Positions 19,701-27,615 of a stretch of 64,000 nucleotides of DNA are shown here, piece after piece. Position numbers and translations under genes: made by a program. The notes under the pieces are model-generated. The model was not told where the DNA came from, did no database searches, and was given only the letters and a program-made list of their open reading frames with translations. This DNA is from Sulfidibacter corallicola (GTDB lineage: Bacteria; Acidobacteriota; Holophagae; Acanthopleuribacterales; Acanthopleuribacteraceae): contig NZ_CP071793.1 in assembly GCF_017498545.1 (NCBI RefSeq), forward strand, positions 682,001 through 746,000, given 5' to 3'. Every line of letters begins with the position of its first letter. Within the stretch, counting starts at the first letter, position 1.

Positions 19701-21911
19701 TTGGTGGGCAACGCCGTGAAGTTTACGCGCAGCGGCGGTGTCAGCGTCCAGGCCCGGGTTCGCCAGGAGATGGCCGAGATTCGGGTGGTCGATACCGGCA
19801 TCGGCATTCCCTACGACAAGATCCACTCGATTTTCGATTCCTTCGAGCAGGTGGAGGGTTCCGATTCCCGCGAGTTCGGCGGCACCGGGCTGGGGTTGGC
19901 GATCACCAAAAAGCTGGTGCACCTGCATGGCGGCAAAGTGCACGTCTCGTCGAAGGTGGGTCACGGTTCGACCTTCGCCTTCACCATGCCGCTGGCCGCC
20001 GACCGCCAACCCGAGGCGATTCCGTTGACGTTGGAGGATCCAGGCGAGTGGCGCCAGCCGGAGCCGGAGCCGCATGCCCAGGAGCTCGGCGATATCACGC
20101 TCGCCGCGGCCAGCCGGGAGGGCCAGCGTTTCCACGTGATGGTGGTCGACGACGAGCCGGTCAATCGGCGCGTCCTGGTCAACCTGCTCTCCATGCGCGG
20201 CTACCGGGTGACGGCGCTGCCGGGTGGCGAGGAGGCCCTGGCCTACCTGGAAGAAGGCGAGGAAATGGATTTGGTGTTGCTGGACATCATGATGCCCCGT
20301 GTGACCGGGTTCGAGGTGCTGAAGCAGATTCGCCTGCGACACCCCATCCACGAACTGCCGGTCATCTTCCTGACGGCCAAGAACCAGGAAAGCGACTACG
20401 CCCACGGTTTCGAGACGGGATGCAACGACTACATCGCCAAACCCTTCGCGAAAGACGAGTTACTGGCCAGGGTCCAGACCCATCTCCATTTGCGCCACAT
20501 GACCCTCAACCTCGAAGCCGCGGTGGCCGAGCGCACCAACGCCATTTACGCCTATGTGCGTGAACTGGAAACGCTGGACGACATCACCAAGACCATCAAT
20601 CGCGAGATGGAGTTCCAGAAGGTGCTTCCTTTGGTGCTGGAGCAGGGCATGACGCTTTTTCCCCAAGCCGAGATCGGAACCTTCATGTTCCTGGGCGACG
20701 ACCGCAAGTTCTTCCGCATCCAGGCTTCGGCCGGGTACCGATTCGAAGATCTCGGAACCGATCCGGGTTTTTTCTACGACCAGGCGATCGCGCGCTACAC
20801 CCGGGGCACGGAGCAGTTGGCGCCGGGCATCTACATCGTGCGCAACCCCGAGGAATCGACGCGGCCGACGGCGTTTCGCCATCAGCCCCTGCCCAAGTCC
20901 CTGCTGGCCATGGAGGTGACCCTGCACGGCCGTTTGGAGGGATTTCTGGTCCTCGATCACAGTTCGAGCCCGGAGGGGTTCAGGGAAGAGGATGTGGAGC
21001 GCCTGGTGCGGTTCCGCGAGCACGCCGTTTCGGCCCTGTCCCGCGCCAAGGTCCTCAAAAACCTGGCCGACACCCAGCGGGAACTGATCGAGGCGGCCCA
21101 CATGTTCGGCATGGCCGAAAACGCCACCTTGGTCATGCACAACATGGGCAACAACCTCAACAGCGTCAATACCTCGCTGCAGGTGCTGCTCGAACGGTTG
21201 GGCAAGAATCGTTGGCTGCGCCTGCTGGAGCGTCTCGATCGACTGTTGCGCCGTCAAACCGATCTGGTCCACTTTTTCTCGCACGACGATCGCGCCAATC
21301 AGGTGCCGCGCGTCGTCTCCGAGCTGGCCGCCAAATTGCGCGAATGGTGCCAGTCGTTGCTGTTCGAAAGCGAACGCCTCGAGGAGCATGTCCAGGAAGT
21401 GTTGAAGGCTCTGAGGGAGCAGCGCGATTACGCGATCATCAAGAGCAAACCCGAGTTGGCCGACCTCAACGGGCTGGTGGATGCGGTGCTCGGGATGGAT
21501 GGGGTCCTGGCCGCTTCCACACCGATTCGGGTGCAGCGGGATTTCGTGCCCCTGCCGCCCATTCGGGTTCAGAAGATCCAGCTCATGCGAATTCTCTACT
21601 GCGTGTTGCGCAACGCGGTGGATGCGATCGTCGAGGGCGGCACGCCCGACGGCTGTATCGCGATTCACTCGCAGGTCGTGAAGGAAGAGGATAATCGCTT
21701 GATATCTTTGGTGATAGAGGACAATGGGGTTGGGGTCGATCGCAAGAATCTAGGCATGGTGTTCACTCAGGGATACTCTACCAAGGTTATCCGCAAGGGC
21801 TATGGTCTCCACAATTGCGCCAACGCGATCCACGAGATGGGCGGCTCGATCGAAATCGAGAGCGACGGTTTGGGCAAGGGCGCCCGCGTCGTCCTTCGTT
21901 TCGAAGGGTGA
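16752..21911 (+). CDS. Propeller-sensor hybrid histidine kinase with receiver, GAF-like and second kinase-like core
   Basis: A 1719-residue protein with ATG at 16752 and no strong SD. A signal/anchor helix (LGWVLILALAWTPFGWA) is followed by a two-component-regulator propeller of about 14 repeats (about residues 50-700; e.g. GFMWIGTQDGLNRYDG). A Y_Y_Y domain (YAYMLEGFHENW) and a transmembrane helix (YACYSLSAMLLVGGIW) come next. Then HisKA with H-box SHELRTPLNG (His868) and a HATPase_c domain with NAVKFT and DTGIGIP and the G-box GGTGLGL. A receiver follows (VVDDEP, Asp1178 in LLDIMMPR, Lys in AKPF), then a GAF-like region. Finally there is a second kinase-like core: H-box-like LVMHNMGNNLNSVN (His1463) and a second ATPase (ILYCVLRNAVDAI, IEDNGVGV, GYGLH). 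The periplasmic ligand may be a sugar or glycan, as for related sensors in Bacteroidetes. No separate DNA-binding partner is next to it. Confidence 0.93.
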   Translation: MAKKGGAENQSFRSRIFIEVHPRPFRLGWVLILALAWTPFGWARQNFLKMERLTIEDGLSQNGGNAIFQDRQGFMWIGTQDGLNRYDGVGFVVYSADSSDPGALSGSNVVALAEDTAQRLWVGTLGGGVSVFTAKRDRFLRFRADPENPHSLSDNLVRAIFCDRFGQIWIGTDRAVNRYEPEQKGFRHFLSGQEVLPDGGALHVSQILQHPDGFLWVATRGAGLLRLDPDTGSWIPVAVHDREGRVELSRDPIEDMAYDRRGHLWCVTPRGAWAIDAGGRLIHHVTADRGGRTGLLSDAARRILVDDEGRVWIGTDAGLSRYRPGADRWDHFVHDPADPSSLCLNLITALFQDRSGLIWVGTEGGGLNKMNPKAEAFRLYRAQPQVPQSLPATPVISFHEDRQGTVWVGTEGSGLCRFDPEDDTFQVYRHDPQDPETLSNDYVRSIDEDREGFFWIPTRNGLNRFDPKTGKARRYMPDPEAPIAFDSLVDRLDRLWVASFGGGLFLMDSTRESFVRYTHDPGEPNSLVHNMTLSLGEDSLGHIWVGTYGGGTSRLDPDTGRFTSYRHDPENPRTLGDNSVVDFFEDSRRRFWLGTVQGGLQLFQRESNSFRGFDTGDGLPNNTVYAIEEDGQGYLWLSTNIGLSRFDPELQAFDNFDARYNLQSNEFNQAASLRAANGDLYFGGIYGFNVFRPERVRRNPVAPPVVLTAFKKFHEPQPLAAALDEDGALALSFRDSLISFEFAALDYTAPHRNHYAYMLEGFHENWIELGHKNDVTFTNLDPGNYRLRVKAANNDGVWSEGDTGLAIHVIPPPWKSRWAYACYSLSAMLLVGGIWRYQKYRFDKARSINQRLMRVDRLKDEFLANTSHELRTPLNGIIGIAESVLEGAAGTINGRVRENLKLMVSSGRRLDSLINDILDFSKMRHHSLELRRKGVDIFAVTEVVLTVCRGMASHGELTLENRIPRDFPKIWADENRLHQILYNLVGNAVKFTRSGGVSVQARVRQEMAEIRVVDTGIGIPYDKIHSIFDSFEQVEGSDSREFGGTGLGLAITKKLVHLHGGKVHVSSKVGHGSTFAFTMPLAADRQPEAIPLTLEDPGEWRQPEPEPHAQELGDITLAAASREGQRFHVMVVDDEPVNRRVLVNLLSMRGYRVTALPGGEEALAYLEEGEEMDLVLLDIMMPRVTGFEVLKQIRLRHPIHELPVIFLTAKNQESDYAHGFETGCNDYIAKPFAKDELLARVQTHLHLRHMTLNLEAAVAERTNAIYAYVRELETLDDITKTINREMEFQKVLPLVLEQGMTLFPQAEIGTFMFLGDDRKFFRIQASAGYRFEDLGTDPGFFYDQAIARYTRGTEQLAPGIYIVRNPEESTRPTAFRHQPLPKSLLAMEVTLHGRLEGFLVLDHSSSPEGFREEDVERLVRFREHAVSALSRAKVLKNLADTQRELIEAAHMFGMAENATLVMHNMGNNLNSVNTSLQVLLERLGKNRWLRLLERLDRLLRRQTDLVHFFSHDDRANQVPRVVSELAAKLREWCQSLLFESERLEEHVQEVLKALREQRDYAIIKSKPELADLNGLVDAVLGMDGVLAASTPIRVQRDFVPLPPIRVQKIQLMRILYCVLRNAVDAIVEGGTPDGCIAIHSQVVKEEDNRLISLVIEDNGVGVDRKNLGMVFTQGYSTKVIRKGYGLHNCANAIHEMGGSIEIESDGLGKGARVVLRFEG

Positions 21912-22133
21912 GCGAGCGGGCGATTTGGCCTCCGCAATTGACCGTTTTCGAAGGTTTGACGGACGCAAGTAATATAGGCTCAACCCGGTTCCGGTTCGGC
22001 CCCGCGACGCGATTTGGGTTGCGGTTCCGCGCTTTTTTCGGTCTAATATAGTTTTGAAACCGCCTATTCCTTTCAACTGCCGGCATGTTTCGGCGCTTCC
22101 TGGCTTCTCTTGACGGGCATAGAGGGGGAAGAC

Positions 22134-22757
22134 ATGCATAAGGTAGCCTTTTTCCTGGGCGAGCTCGAGGCATCCGATATCAATTGGTTCCTCAGCGTGG
22201 GACATACCCTCGAATTGCAGAAAGACACATGCCTGATTCAGCGCGGCACCGACATCAAGGCGCTCTACATCCTGCTGCGCGGCGAGTTGTCGGTCACCAC
22301 CCATGCCGGTCAGGTCCTGGCCCGTCTGGGGGTTGGTGAGATCGTGGGGGAGCTTTCGTTTTTGGATCGCCGTCCGCCGAGTGCCACGGTCTTGGCCGCC
22401 GAGGCGTGCGAGGTACTCGCGATTCCCCGCGACAGTTTGGAGGAGAAGGCGAAGGACGACGACGGCTTCGCGGCCCGTTTCTATCGAGCGATCGGCGTGT
22501 TGCTCGCCTCGCGTTTGCGCAAGACCGTACGGAACCTGGGCCATCCCCAGAACCCGCCACTTTCGGCGGAAGAGCTGGGCAAGGATTTGGACGATCAGGT
22601 GATGGAATCGATCGGGATCGCAGAGGGTTGGTTCGACTTCATCATGAAAAAGGTTCACGACGAGAGCGACGATCATTGGGACCAGCGCATGGAGGCCAAG
22701 CGGCAGGCCGAAAAACGCAAGCGAAAGCTGGCCAAGCGACCCGCCGTCACCCGCTGA
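22134..22757 (+). CDS. Cyclic-nucleotide-binding-domain protein
   Basis: A 207-residue protein with ATG at 22134 behind AGAGGGGGA. Residues 10-120 form a cNMP-binding (CAP-ED) beta-roll: LYILLRGELSV, GEIVGELSFLDRRPPSATV. In the phosphate-binding cassette the usual Arg before Ser/Ala-Ala-Thr is replaced by Pro (RRPPSAT), which is common in members that do not bind cAMP. There is no DNA-binding helix-turn-helix. The C-terminal 80 residues are helical and end in a very basic tail (AEKRKRKLAKRPAVTR). It lies 222 bp downstream of the hybrid kinase on the same strand and may work with it, but no firm link can be drawn. Confidence 0.85.
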   Translation: MHKVAFFLGELEASDINWFLSVGHTLELQKDTCLIQRGTDIKALYILLRGELSVTTHAGQVLARLGVGEIVGELSFLDRRPPSATVLAAEACEVLAIPRDSLEEKAKDDDGFAARFYRAIGVLLASRLRKTVRNLGHPQNPPLSAEELGKDLDDQVMESIGIAEGWFDFIMKKVHDESDDHWDQRMEAKRQAEKRKRKLAKRPAVTR

Positions 22758-22869
22758 GTTTGCCGCCGCGAAGGCGTCGCGTTTTCGGGTGATCGATGCC
22801 TGTCCACGGCCGATCCTGAAGGGATGGACGGCGGAATGTCCGGATGGTCGCGGTTGGGAGCGAACCCCC

Positions 22870-23398
22870 TGCTTGGATGTTCACCGTTCGCGGCCAATCC
22901 TGGAGGGATGGCCAACTGTATGTTTGGACCATCATTGATAAAAACGCGTGCCAAAGGCACGCCACCAGCGGGCGTCCTGAAGGGACGACACAGTACAGCG
23001 AAGGGTTAAGGAGTCGGAACGACGACGCAACCCTGGATCTTCGGAGTACCCGAACCCCAGCCCTGGAGGGGCGGGACTACGAAGGTTTCCCTCGGAGTTG
23101 CCGTCACGATCGAAGAGTCCTTGGCGGAGTTGTCGTCACGATCGAAGAGTCCTTGGCGGAGTTGTCGTCACGATCGAAGAGTCCTTCACGGAGCCGCCCC
23201 TTCAGGGCTGGGTTCCGGGAACCTCGAACAACCAGGGTTGCGTCGGCGCTGCCTCCTTAACCCTTCGCTGAAATGTGTGACCCTTACAGGGTCCCTGCTG
23301 GTGGCGCACCAGAGGTGCGCGTTTTAAATAAGTTGTGGTCCAGGCATTCCGTTGGCCATCCCTCCAGGATTGGCCCCGAACGATGCACATCCAAGCAT
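22870..23398. repeat. 529-bp imperfect palindrome
   Basis: Two arms of about 260 bp share a common centre near 23133. Perfectly matched blocks, outside to inside, are 22870-22880 with 23388-23398 (11 bp), 22892-22916 with 23351-23375 (25 bp, starting GGCCAATCCTGGAGGG) and 22996-23013 with 23253-23270 (18 bp, CAGCGAAGGGTTAAGGAG). Blocks between them are diverged but still matched (e.g. the CCAGCCCTGGAGGGGCGG segment near 23060 and its complement near 23200). Centres of all three pairs agree within 1 bp, so this is one structure and not scattered repeats. Confidence 0.9.
23093..23188. repeat. Three 32-bp tandem repeats at the palindrome centre
   Basis: Units start at 23093, 23125 and 23157 and begin CGGAGTTGTCGTCACGATCG. 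They are nearly identical and directly abutting, with no spacers, so this is not a CRISPR array. Each unit holds the inverted pair CGATCG. Confidence 0.95.
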
Positions 23399-23520
23399 CC
23401 GGTTGATCGTGGACAATGTCCATCACCGGAACAACGGACCGCCTTCGCGGTATTGTGACCCTTACAGGGTCCCTGCTGGTGGCGCACCGGAGGTGCGCGT
23501 TCTAAATGAATGGTGGTCCA
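23276..23520. repeat. 67-bp direct repeat pair
   Basis: Copies at 23276-23342 and 23454-23520 begin TGTGACCCTTACAGGGTCCC and differ at only a handful of positions. The first copy lies in the right arm of the large palindrome and the second outside it. Each holds small internal stems (GACCC/GGGTC and GGTGCGC-type). Confidence 0.9.
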
Positions 23521-23941
23521 TAGGGACGTCCGGTCGCACCTCCAGCGCGACCGCGGGCAGGTGCCCGTCCGAAGTGACGTCGGATTCCCGAGCCTAGTTC
23601 CCGCCGAGATTTGTTCTTGGGGACGTCCGGTCGCACCTTCAGCGCGACCCGGTTCAGGCCCATCCATGCCTTGCGGTATGCCGAGGCGGGCATCATCTAT
23701 GGCCAAACGGATGCCTGGATTCGTATCCTTCGCGATTTGTGCGGAACCTCGCCAACGAGACCGCCTGAGTGGGAAATTCACCCTGACCTGTTCCGGACCA
23801 CTCATGCCGGGATCTTCGGCTGAGAGTGGTCGAAAAATCTCCGTCTGGGAGAAGAGAGAATTTCCCACCGAATGGGGGCGATTTATTGCCCGGGCTCGAC
23901 CTGGGCGGCCTCGTCGTGCTTGGGACGCCTATCTCCGGCGT

Positions 23942-24622
23942 TTACAGGGGCCTGAAAATCAGTTCATGGGAGCAGAAGTAGATGGGTAGTTCTACTTGGC
24001 CGTCCTGGGTTTGGAACTCCACGTGTACGCGGTCCTTGTCCGCTTCGAGGAAATAAATGTGGTCCGTGTGCGCCATTGCCACGCTGCGCGGGCCTTCCAG
24101 GTCGATCGAGCCGTGTTGGTTGCGGTGGACCCGCATGGCTGCCAACACCCTGACCTCGTGTGTGGCGGCAAGTTGTTTCAACACGTTGAGGCTGTCGTCT
24201 GTCCGGTTATCGAAATCCAGACCGTCTACGATCACCAGGGCGGGGGAGAGTTTGGCACTTTCGTGTATGGTTTTGATTTCGTCGTCGATGTCGGCGATCA
24301 TGCGGTCGGGATCGCGGTAGCTGATGACCATCAAATGAGTGTTCAGCTCGTCCCAGGGGTGGTCCTTGTCTTCCGGATTGAAGCGAACGAAGCTTTGGTA
24401 GATCTCTTGGTAGTAGTCGTGGACCTTTTCTGAATCCATGCCCGCACTGAAATGCAGGATTTGTTGACCTTTGAGCAGAGTATCGATTCCGAAGTTGATG
24501 AGGGCGGCGCTTTTACCCACTCCGGAGCGGGCTAGGATGAGACTCAGTTCCGCGTTTGGCAGGCCTGTTTTCTCATCCAACAAGCGTAGTGGATGATTGT
24601 CATTTACTTCTTCTGCTATCAT
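23942..24622 (-). CDS. RecA/DnaB-like P-loop ATPase
   Basis: A 226-residue protein. ATG at 24622 lies just after GAGGTGG; an upstream in-frame ATG at 24634 would bury that SD. The Walker A motif is ARSGVGKSA (about residues 31-39), and the Walker B strand is PALVIVDGLDF. The region with EGPRSVAMAHTDHIYFLEAD resembles the DnaB/RadA end of the RecA fold, where a conserved stretch contacts neighbouring subunits. The protein consists of the ATPase core only, without the DnaB N-terminal domain, zinc finger or Lon-like domain. The function is unassigned; it may be a DnaB-family regulatory ATPase. It stands alone, divergent from the methyltransferase gene. Confidence 0.75.
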   Translation of the reverse strand: MIAEEVNDNHPLRLLDEKTGLPNAELSLILARSGVGKSAALINFGIDTLLKGQQILHFSAGMDSEKVHDYYQEIYQSFVRFNPEDKDHPWDELNTHLMVISYRDPDRMIADIDDEIKTIHESAKLSPALVIVDGLDFDNRTDDSLNVLKQLAATHEVRVLAAMRVHRNQHGSIDLEGPRSVAMAHTDHIYFLEADKDRVHVEFQTQDGQVELPIYFCSHELIFRPL

Positions 24623-25139
24623 GATCCACCTCAATTCGTTCGCTCGTGCGTCGAAAGGTGGAGTACAACGGGCAAGAAGCAGGGCCTTTGCGCCGGATAC
24701 ACCACCGCAACGCCGGCAAACTCGAGAATTTGCCCCAAAAACCAGATGTGTCTCTGGTAAATGTTAAGGGTTTGCAGGATCATCTTAGAACGATTGGTGG
24801 CCTTTTTCAATTGATTTCCTCGAAGCGTGGAGAATGTCTCGGAAATGGAAAAATCCCTGCCTGGTCAAGGCTTTCAAGCGCCCGGTCCGTTCGCTTCGCC
24901 GAGGCCTCTTCGCCTTTTCGGCCCTGCCCGGCGGCGGTCGCTCCGCTTCATTCTTCCTGTTTTTCAGTGAGTTTTCTCGTTCGTATTGCGGGGATTTCTG
25001 AGGATTCATCGATCTCGACCGCCGCGCGATTTGCCGTCCTCGGCGACCGCCGCTATGATGGGTCGGGTCGCGGTGACCGGGATCCCGGCGATGAGTCGGG
25101 TCACCGGCATTCGAGAGATTGGCGATCGTGAGAAGGTGT
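24623..25139. other. Divergent intergenic region
   Basis: This lies between the ATPase (minus) and the methyltransferase (plus). No gene, repeat or strong promoter hexamers are recognised. Confidence 0.4.
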
Positions 25140-25922
25140 ATGACAGCGGAATCGACGGCGTTGAAACGCGAGCTGTGTGAATATCTGGCCGGATTCGTGT
25201 CCGAGAACAAGCGGACCTTGTTCGACGAGGCGCTGACCTGGCGCACCCGCCACGTGGCCGTGGTGTTGGAAGACATTGCGGACAGTCGCGACGCCAGCGC
25301 GGTCATTCGCTCGTGTGAGTGCTACGGCGTCCAGGATTTCTACGTGATCGCCCGACGGCGTTCGTTCCAGGTGCGCTTGGGCGTGGCCATGGGCGCCGCC
25401 AAGTGGATCGATCTGCACCACCTCGGTCGGCGCGAGGAAGCCTCCCTGGACAGCCTGCGCGATGCGGGTTATCGCATCGCGGCGTTGTCGACCCGACCGG
25501 ATGCGATGCCTTTGGCGCAGGTTCCCATCGCCGAGCCGCTGGCTTTCGTGTTCGGCACGGAGGACCTGGGGCTCGGCGAGGAAACCCATGCGGTCGCGGA
25601 TTACCACGTGCGGGTACCCAGTCACGGCGCGGGGGCCAAGTACAACCTGTCGGTCTGCGCGGGGTTGGTGCTGTACGACGTGACGCGCCGGCTGCGCGCC
25701 TCGAGCCACGACTGGCGGCTGAGCGAGGATGCGCGGTTGGATCTGTTGTTGGAGTGGTACGCCAAGATTCCCAAGAGCCGCGAGTCCCTGGTCCGGCGGT
25801 TCCTGCAGGAGCGCGGCCTGGATTGGTCGGTGCTCGAACGCCCGCCTTTTTCCCCGAAACTCCCGGCGGTCCTGACCCACAGCGGCAAATGGACCAAAGG
25901 ACCGAAGAAAACCCATCGTTGA
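25140..25922 (+). CDS. SpoU/TrmH-family RNA methyltransferase
   Basis: A 260-residue protein. ATG at 25140 follows AGAAGGTG. It is a SPOUT-class 2'-O-ribose methyltransferase that uses SAM. Motif 1 is seen in DSRDASAVIRSCECYGVQ (the N-R-x-A-R-type catalytic region, here with Ser-Arg), motif 2 in LAFVFGTEDLGLGEE and motif 3 in VRVPSHGAGAKYNLSVCAG. The length and the C-terminal basic extension (about 70 residues) are close to TrmH, which methylates tRNA G18, but the specific target cannot be read from sequence. The 3' end is convergent with the antiporter gene, 40 bp away. Confidence 0.85.
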   Translation: MTAESTALKRELCEYLAGFVSENKRTLFDEALTWRTRHVAVVLEDIADSRDASAVIRSCECYGVQDFYVIARRRSFQVRLGVAMGAAKWIDLHHLGRREEASLDSLRDAGYRIAALSTRPDAMPLAQVPIAEPLAFVFGTEDLGLGEETHAVADYHVRVPSHGAGAKYNLSVCAGLVLYDVTRRLRASSHDWRLSEDARLDLLLEWYAKIPKSRESLVRRFLQERGLDWSVLERPPFSPKLPAVLTHSGKWTKGPKKTHR

Positions 25923-25962
25923 TCTCCGCCGGCACCGTAGCGTGCCCGTGAGGGCGGCGGCC

Positions 25963-27048
25963 TCAAGGGAGGTTGCGGAGCACCAACGCGACCAGGTAGC
26001 CCAGGTACAGCGACAGCAAAATGGCGCCCTTGAAGCGCGTCAGTTTGGCGCCGTGCCGCATCATGGGGATCACCAGCAGGCAGACGAAGACGCAGAAGGG
26101 AATGTCCACGAACAGGGTCGCCGCATCGCCCGACCAGGTAAATTCGCTGATGTCGAAAGAGATCGGCGCCAAAACGGTACAGGTCCCGATGATCAGCAGG
26201 GCGTTGAAGATGTTGGAGCCCATGACGTTGCCGACCGTGATGTCCGCCTTGTGCTTGAAGGCGGCCACCATGCCCACCGCCAGTTCCGGCAATGAGGTGC
26301 CGCCCGCGATGATGGTCAGACCGACGACGATGTCCGGGACGGAAAGGGCTTGTGCGGTGGCCACGGCACCGGCGACCAGCCCGTCGGCGCTGATCACCAA
26401 AACCACCAGGCCGACCCCGATCAGGGCCAGGTCGATCACCGGCGAGCGCGGGTGGAAATGAGGCTCGGCATCGTCGTCGTCGGACTCGGGCAGGGTGCCG
26501 TTCTCGCGCGCTTCCTTCAGCTCGCGTCGTTCCCGGCGCACATTGGCCGATTCCCGCAACGTCTTGCGGATCAACCAGGTCATCCAGATGGCGAACACCG
26601 CCAACAACAGGAACCCGTCCAGGCGGGAAATGGTTGCGCCGATCAGGGCCAGGAGGAAAAGCGTGCCGATGGCCATGGCGCTCAGGGGCGCGTCGTACAC
26701 AACCGAATTGCGCCCGATATTCAGCGGGAAGATCACGGCCGTGGCACCCAGGATCAGCGCGGTATTGGCGATGTTGGAACCGACCACGTTGCCCAGACAC
26801 AGCTCCGGCTTGCCCTGCATCGACGTCAGCAGGGAGACCACCAATTCGGGAGCCGAGGTGCCGAAGGCCACGATCGTCAAGCCGATCATGGTGGCCGAGA
26901 TGCCGAGCCGGAAGCCCAGGTTGGAGGCCCCGTTCACCAGCCAGTCGGCGCCATAGTTCAATCCCGCCACTCCCAGCCCGATGAACAGGAGGACGGTGGG
27001 CCACAAACCCATGCTAGCGGACATCGCATCGAAAATACTTTGAACCAT
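25963..27048 (-). CDS. Calcium/sodium antiporter, CaCA family
   Basis: A 361-residue integral membrane protein; ATG at 27048 behind GAGGTT. The two inverted alpha-repeats are clear: GTSAPELVVSLLTS with GNVVGSNIANTALILG in the N-terminal half, and GGTSLPELAVGM with GNVMGSNIFNALLIIG in the C-terminal half. About ten transmembrane segments are present, with a charged cytoplasmic loop (RRERRELKEARENG, then SDDDD) between halves. It should exchange Ca2+ for Na+ or H+ across the inner membrane (YrbG/CaxA type). It is monocistronic. Confidence 0.93.
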   Translation of the reverse strand: MVQSIFDAMSASMGLWPTVLLFIGLGVAGLNYGADWLVNGASNLGFRLGISATMIGLTIVAFGTSAPELVVSLLTSMQGKPELCLGNVVGSNIANTALILGATAVIFPLNIGRNSVVYDAPLSAMAIGTLFLLALIGATISRLDGFLLLAVFAIWMTWLIRKTLRESANVRRERRELKEARENGTLPESDDDDAEPHFHPRSPVIDLALIGVGLVVLVISADGLVAGAVATAQALSVPDIVVGLTIIAGGTSLPELAVGMVAAFKHKADITVGNVMGSNIFNALLIIGTCTVLAPISFDISEFTWSGDAATLFVDIPFCVFVCLLVIPMMRHGAKLTRFKGAILLSLYLGYLVALVLRNLP

Positions 27049-27615
27049 GCAACCTCATTCCCCGAAAGCGGAAACACCCATCATATGCTTTTGCCTCCAT
27101 GGCGTCAATCGGACCCGACACGTGCCGCCAAGTGTCTTTTCCGCCGGATCGGCAACCCGTTCCCAGGCTCGCCGGCGGCCATTTCGGTGGGGGAATCGGG
27201 GGAGGCGATCGTACCGCTTTCAAGCGCGTCAAACTCGGAGACCCAAAGTGTGCGCGTGTGCCGTCAAGATGCGCTCGATTTGGGAGAGACCGTCGCGCCG
27301 GAAGATCGCGAGATTTGGCGATTGCCCCGATTCTGGATGAGCTCTAGACTAGTGCCCATCCAGAAACTGAATCGTTGCAGCTACCCAAGCGGCCTGGCTG
27401 GATGGGCACGGTCCCGGGTTTCAAGCGACAGGTCTCGGGAACTCTCTCATTTATAGTTGATTGGTTGGCACTCGACGCCCGACGGCCGAACCCACGAGAC
27501 ACGGGATGTCAGGCCGGTTCAGAGAACATCTTTCAATTAAATGCTCTTTCTGGATGGGTCCTGGACGTATCTTCTTCCAGAAACCACGGTTCGAACACTT
27601 TTTTCCGGAGATGTC
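27049..27615. other. Divergent intergenic region with a 58-bp palindromic element
   Basis: It holds the upstream regions of the antiporter and the M16 protease. It contains a full 58-bp palindromic element at 27352-27409 and, just before it, a half-copy (TTCTGGATGAGC, about 27331-27342). No gene is seen. Confidence 0.5.
27352..27409 (+). repeat. 58-bp dispersed palindromic element, copy 1
   Basis: The ends are perfect 12-bp inverted repeats, GTGCCCATCCAG and CTGGATGGGCAC. It aligns over its full length with the copies at 33187, 50099 (opposite orientation) and 63686. Confidence 0.9.

Larger units (their letters stand above)
22758..23941. other. 1.2-kb non-coding repeat region
   Basis: No gene is supported. 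The region is dominated by the 529-bp imperfect palindrome at 22870-23398, a 67-bp direct repeat (23276-23342 and 23454-23520), and a further 30-bp direct repeat beginning GGGACGTCCGGTCGCACC at about 23523 and 23622. Short frames across it reflect repeat sequence rather than proteins. Confidence 0.7.

Noticed and set aside
16743..20405. 1220-codon open frame on the minus strand
   Set aside because: It lies opposite the hybrid histidine kinase, whose domains are unmistakable. High GC at third positions suppresses antisense stops.
23093..23188. Three 32-bp repeats as a CRISPR array
   Set aside because: Units abut directly without spacers, no cas gene is in the window, and the repeats form the centre of a larger palindrome.
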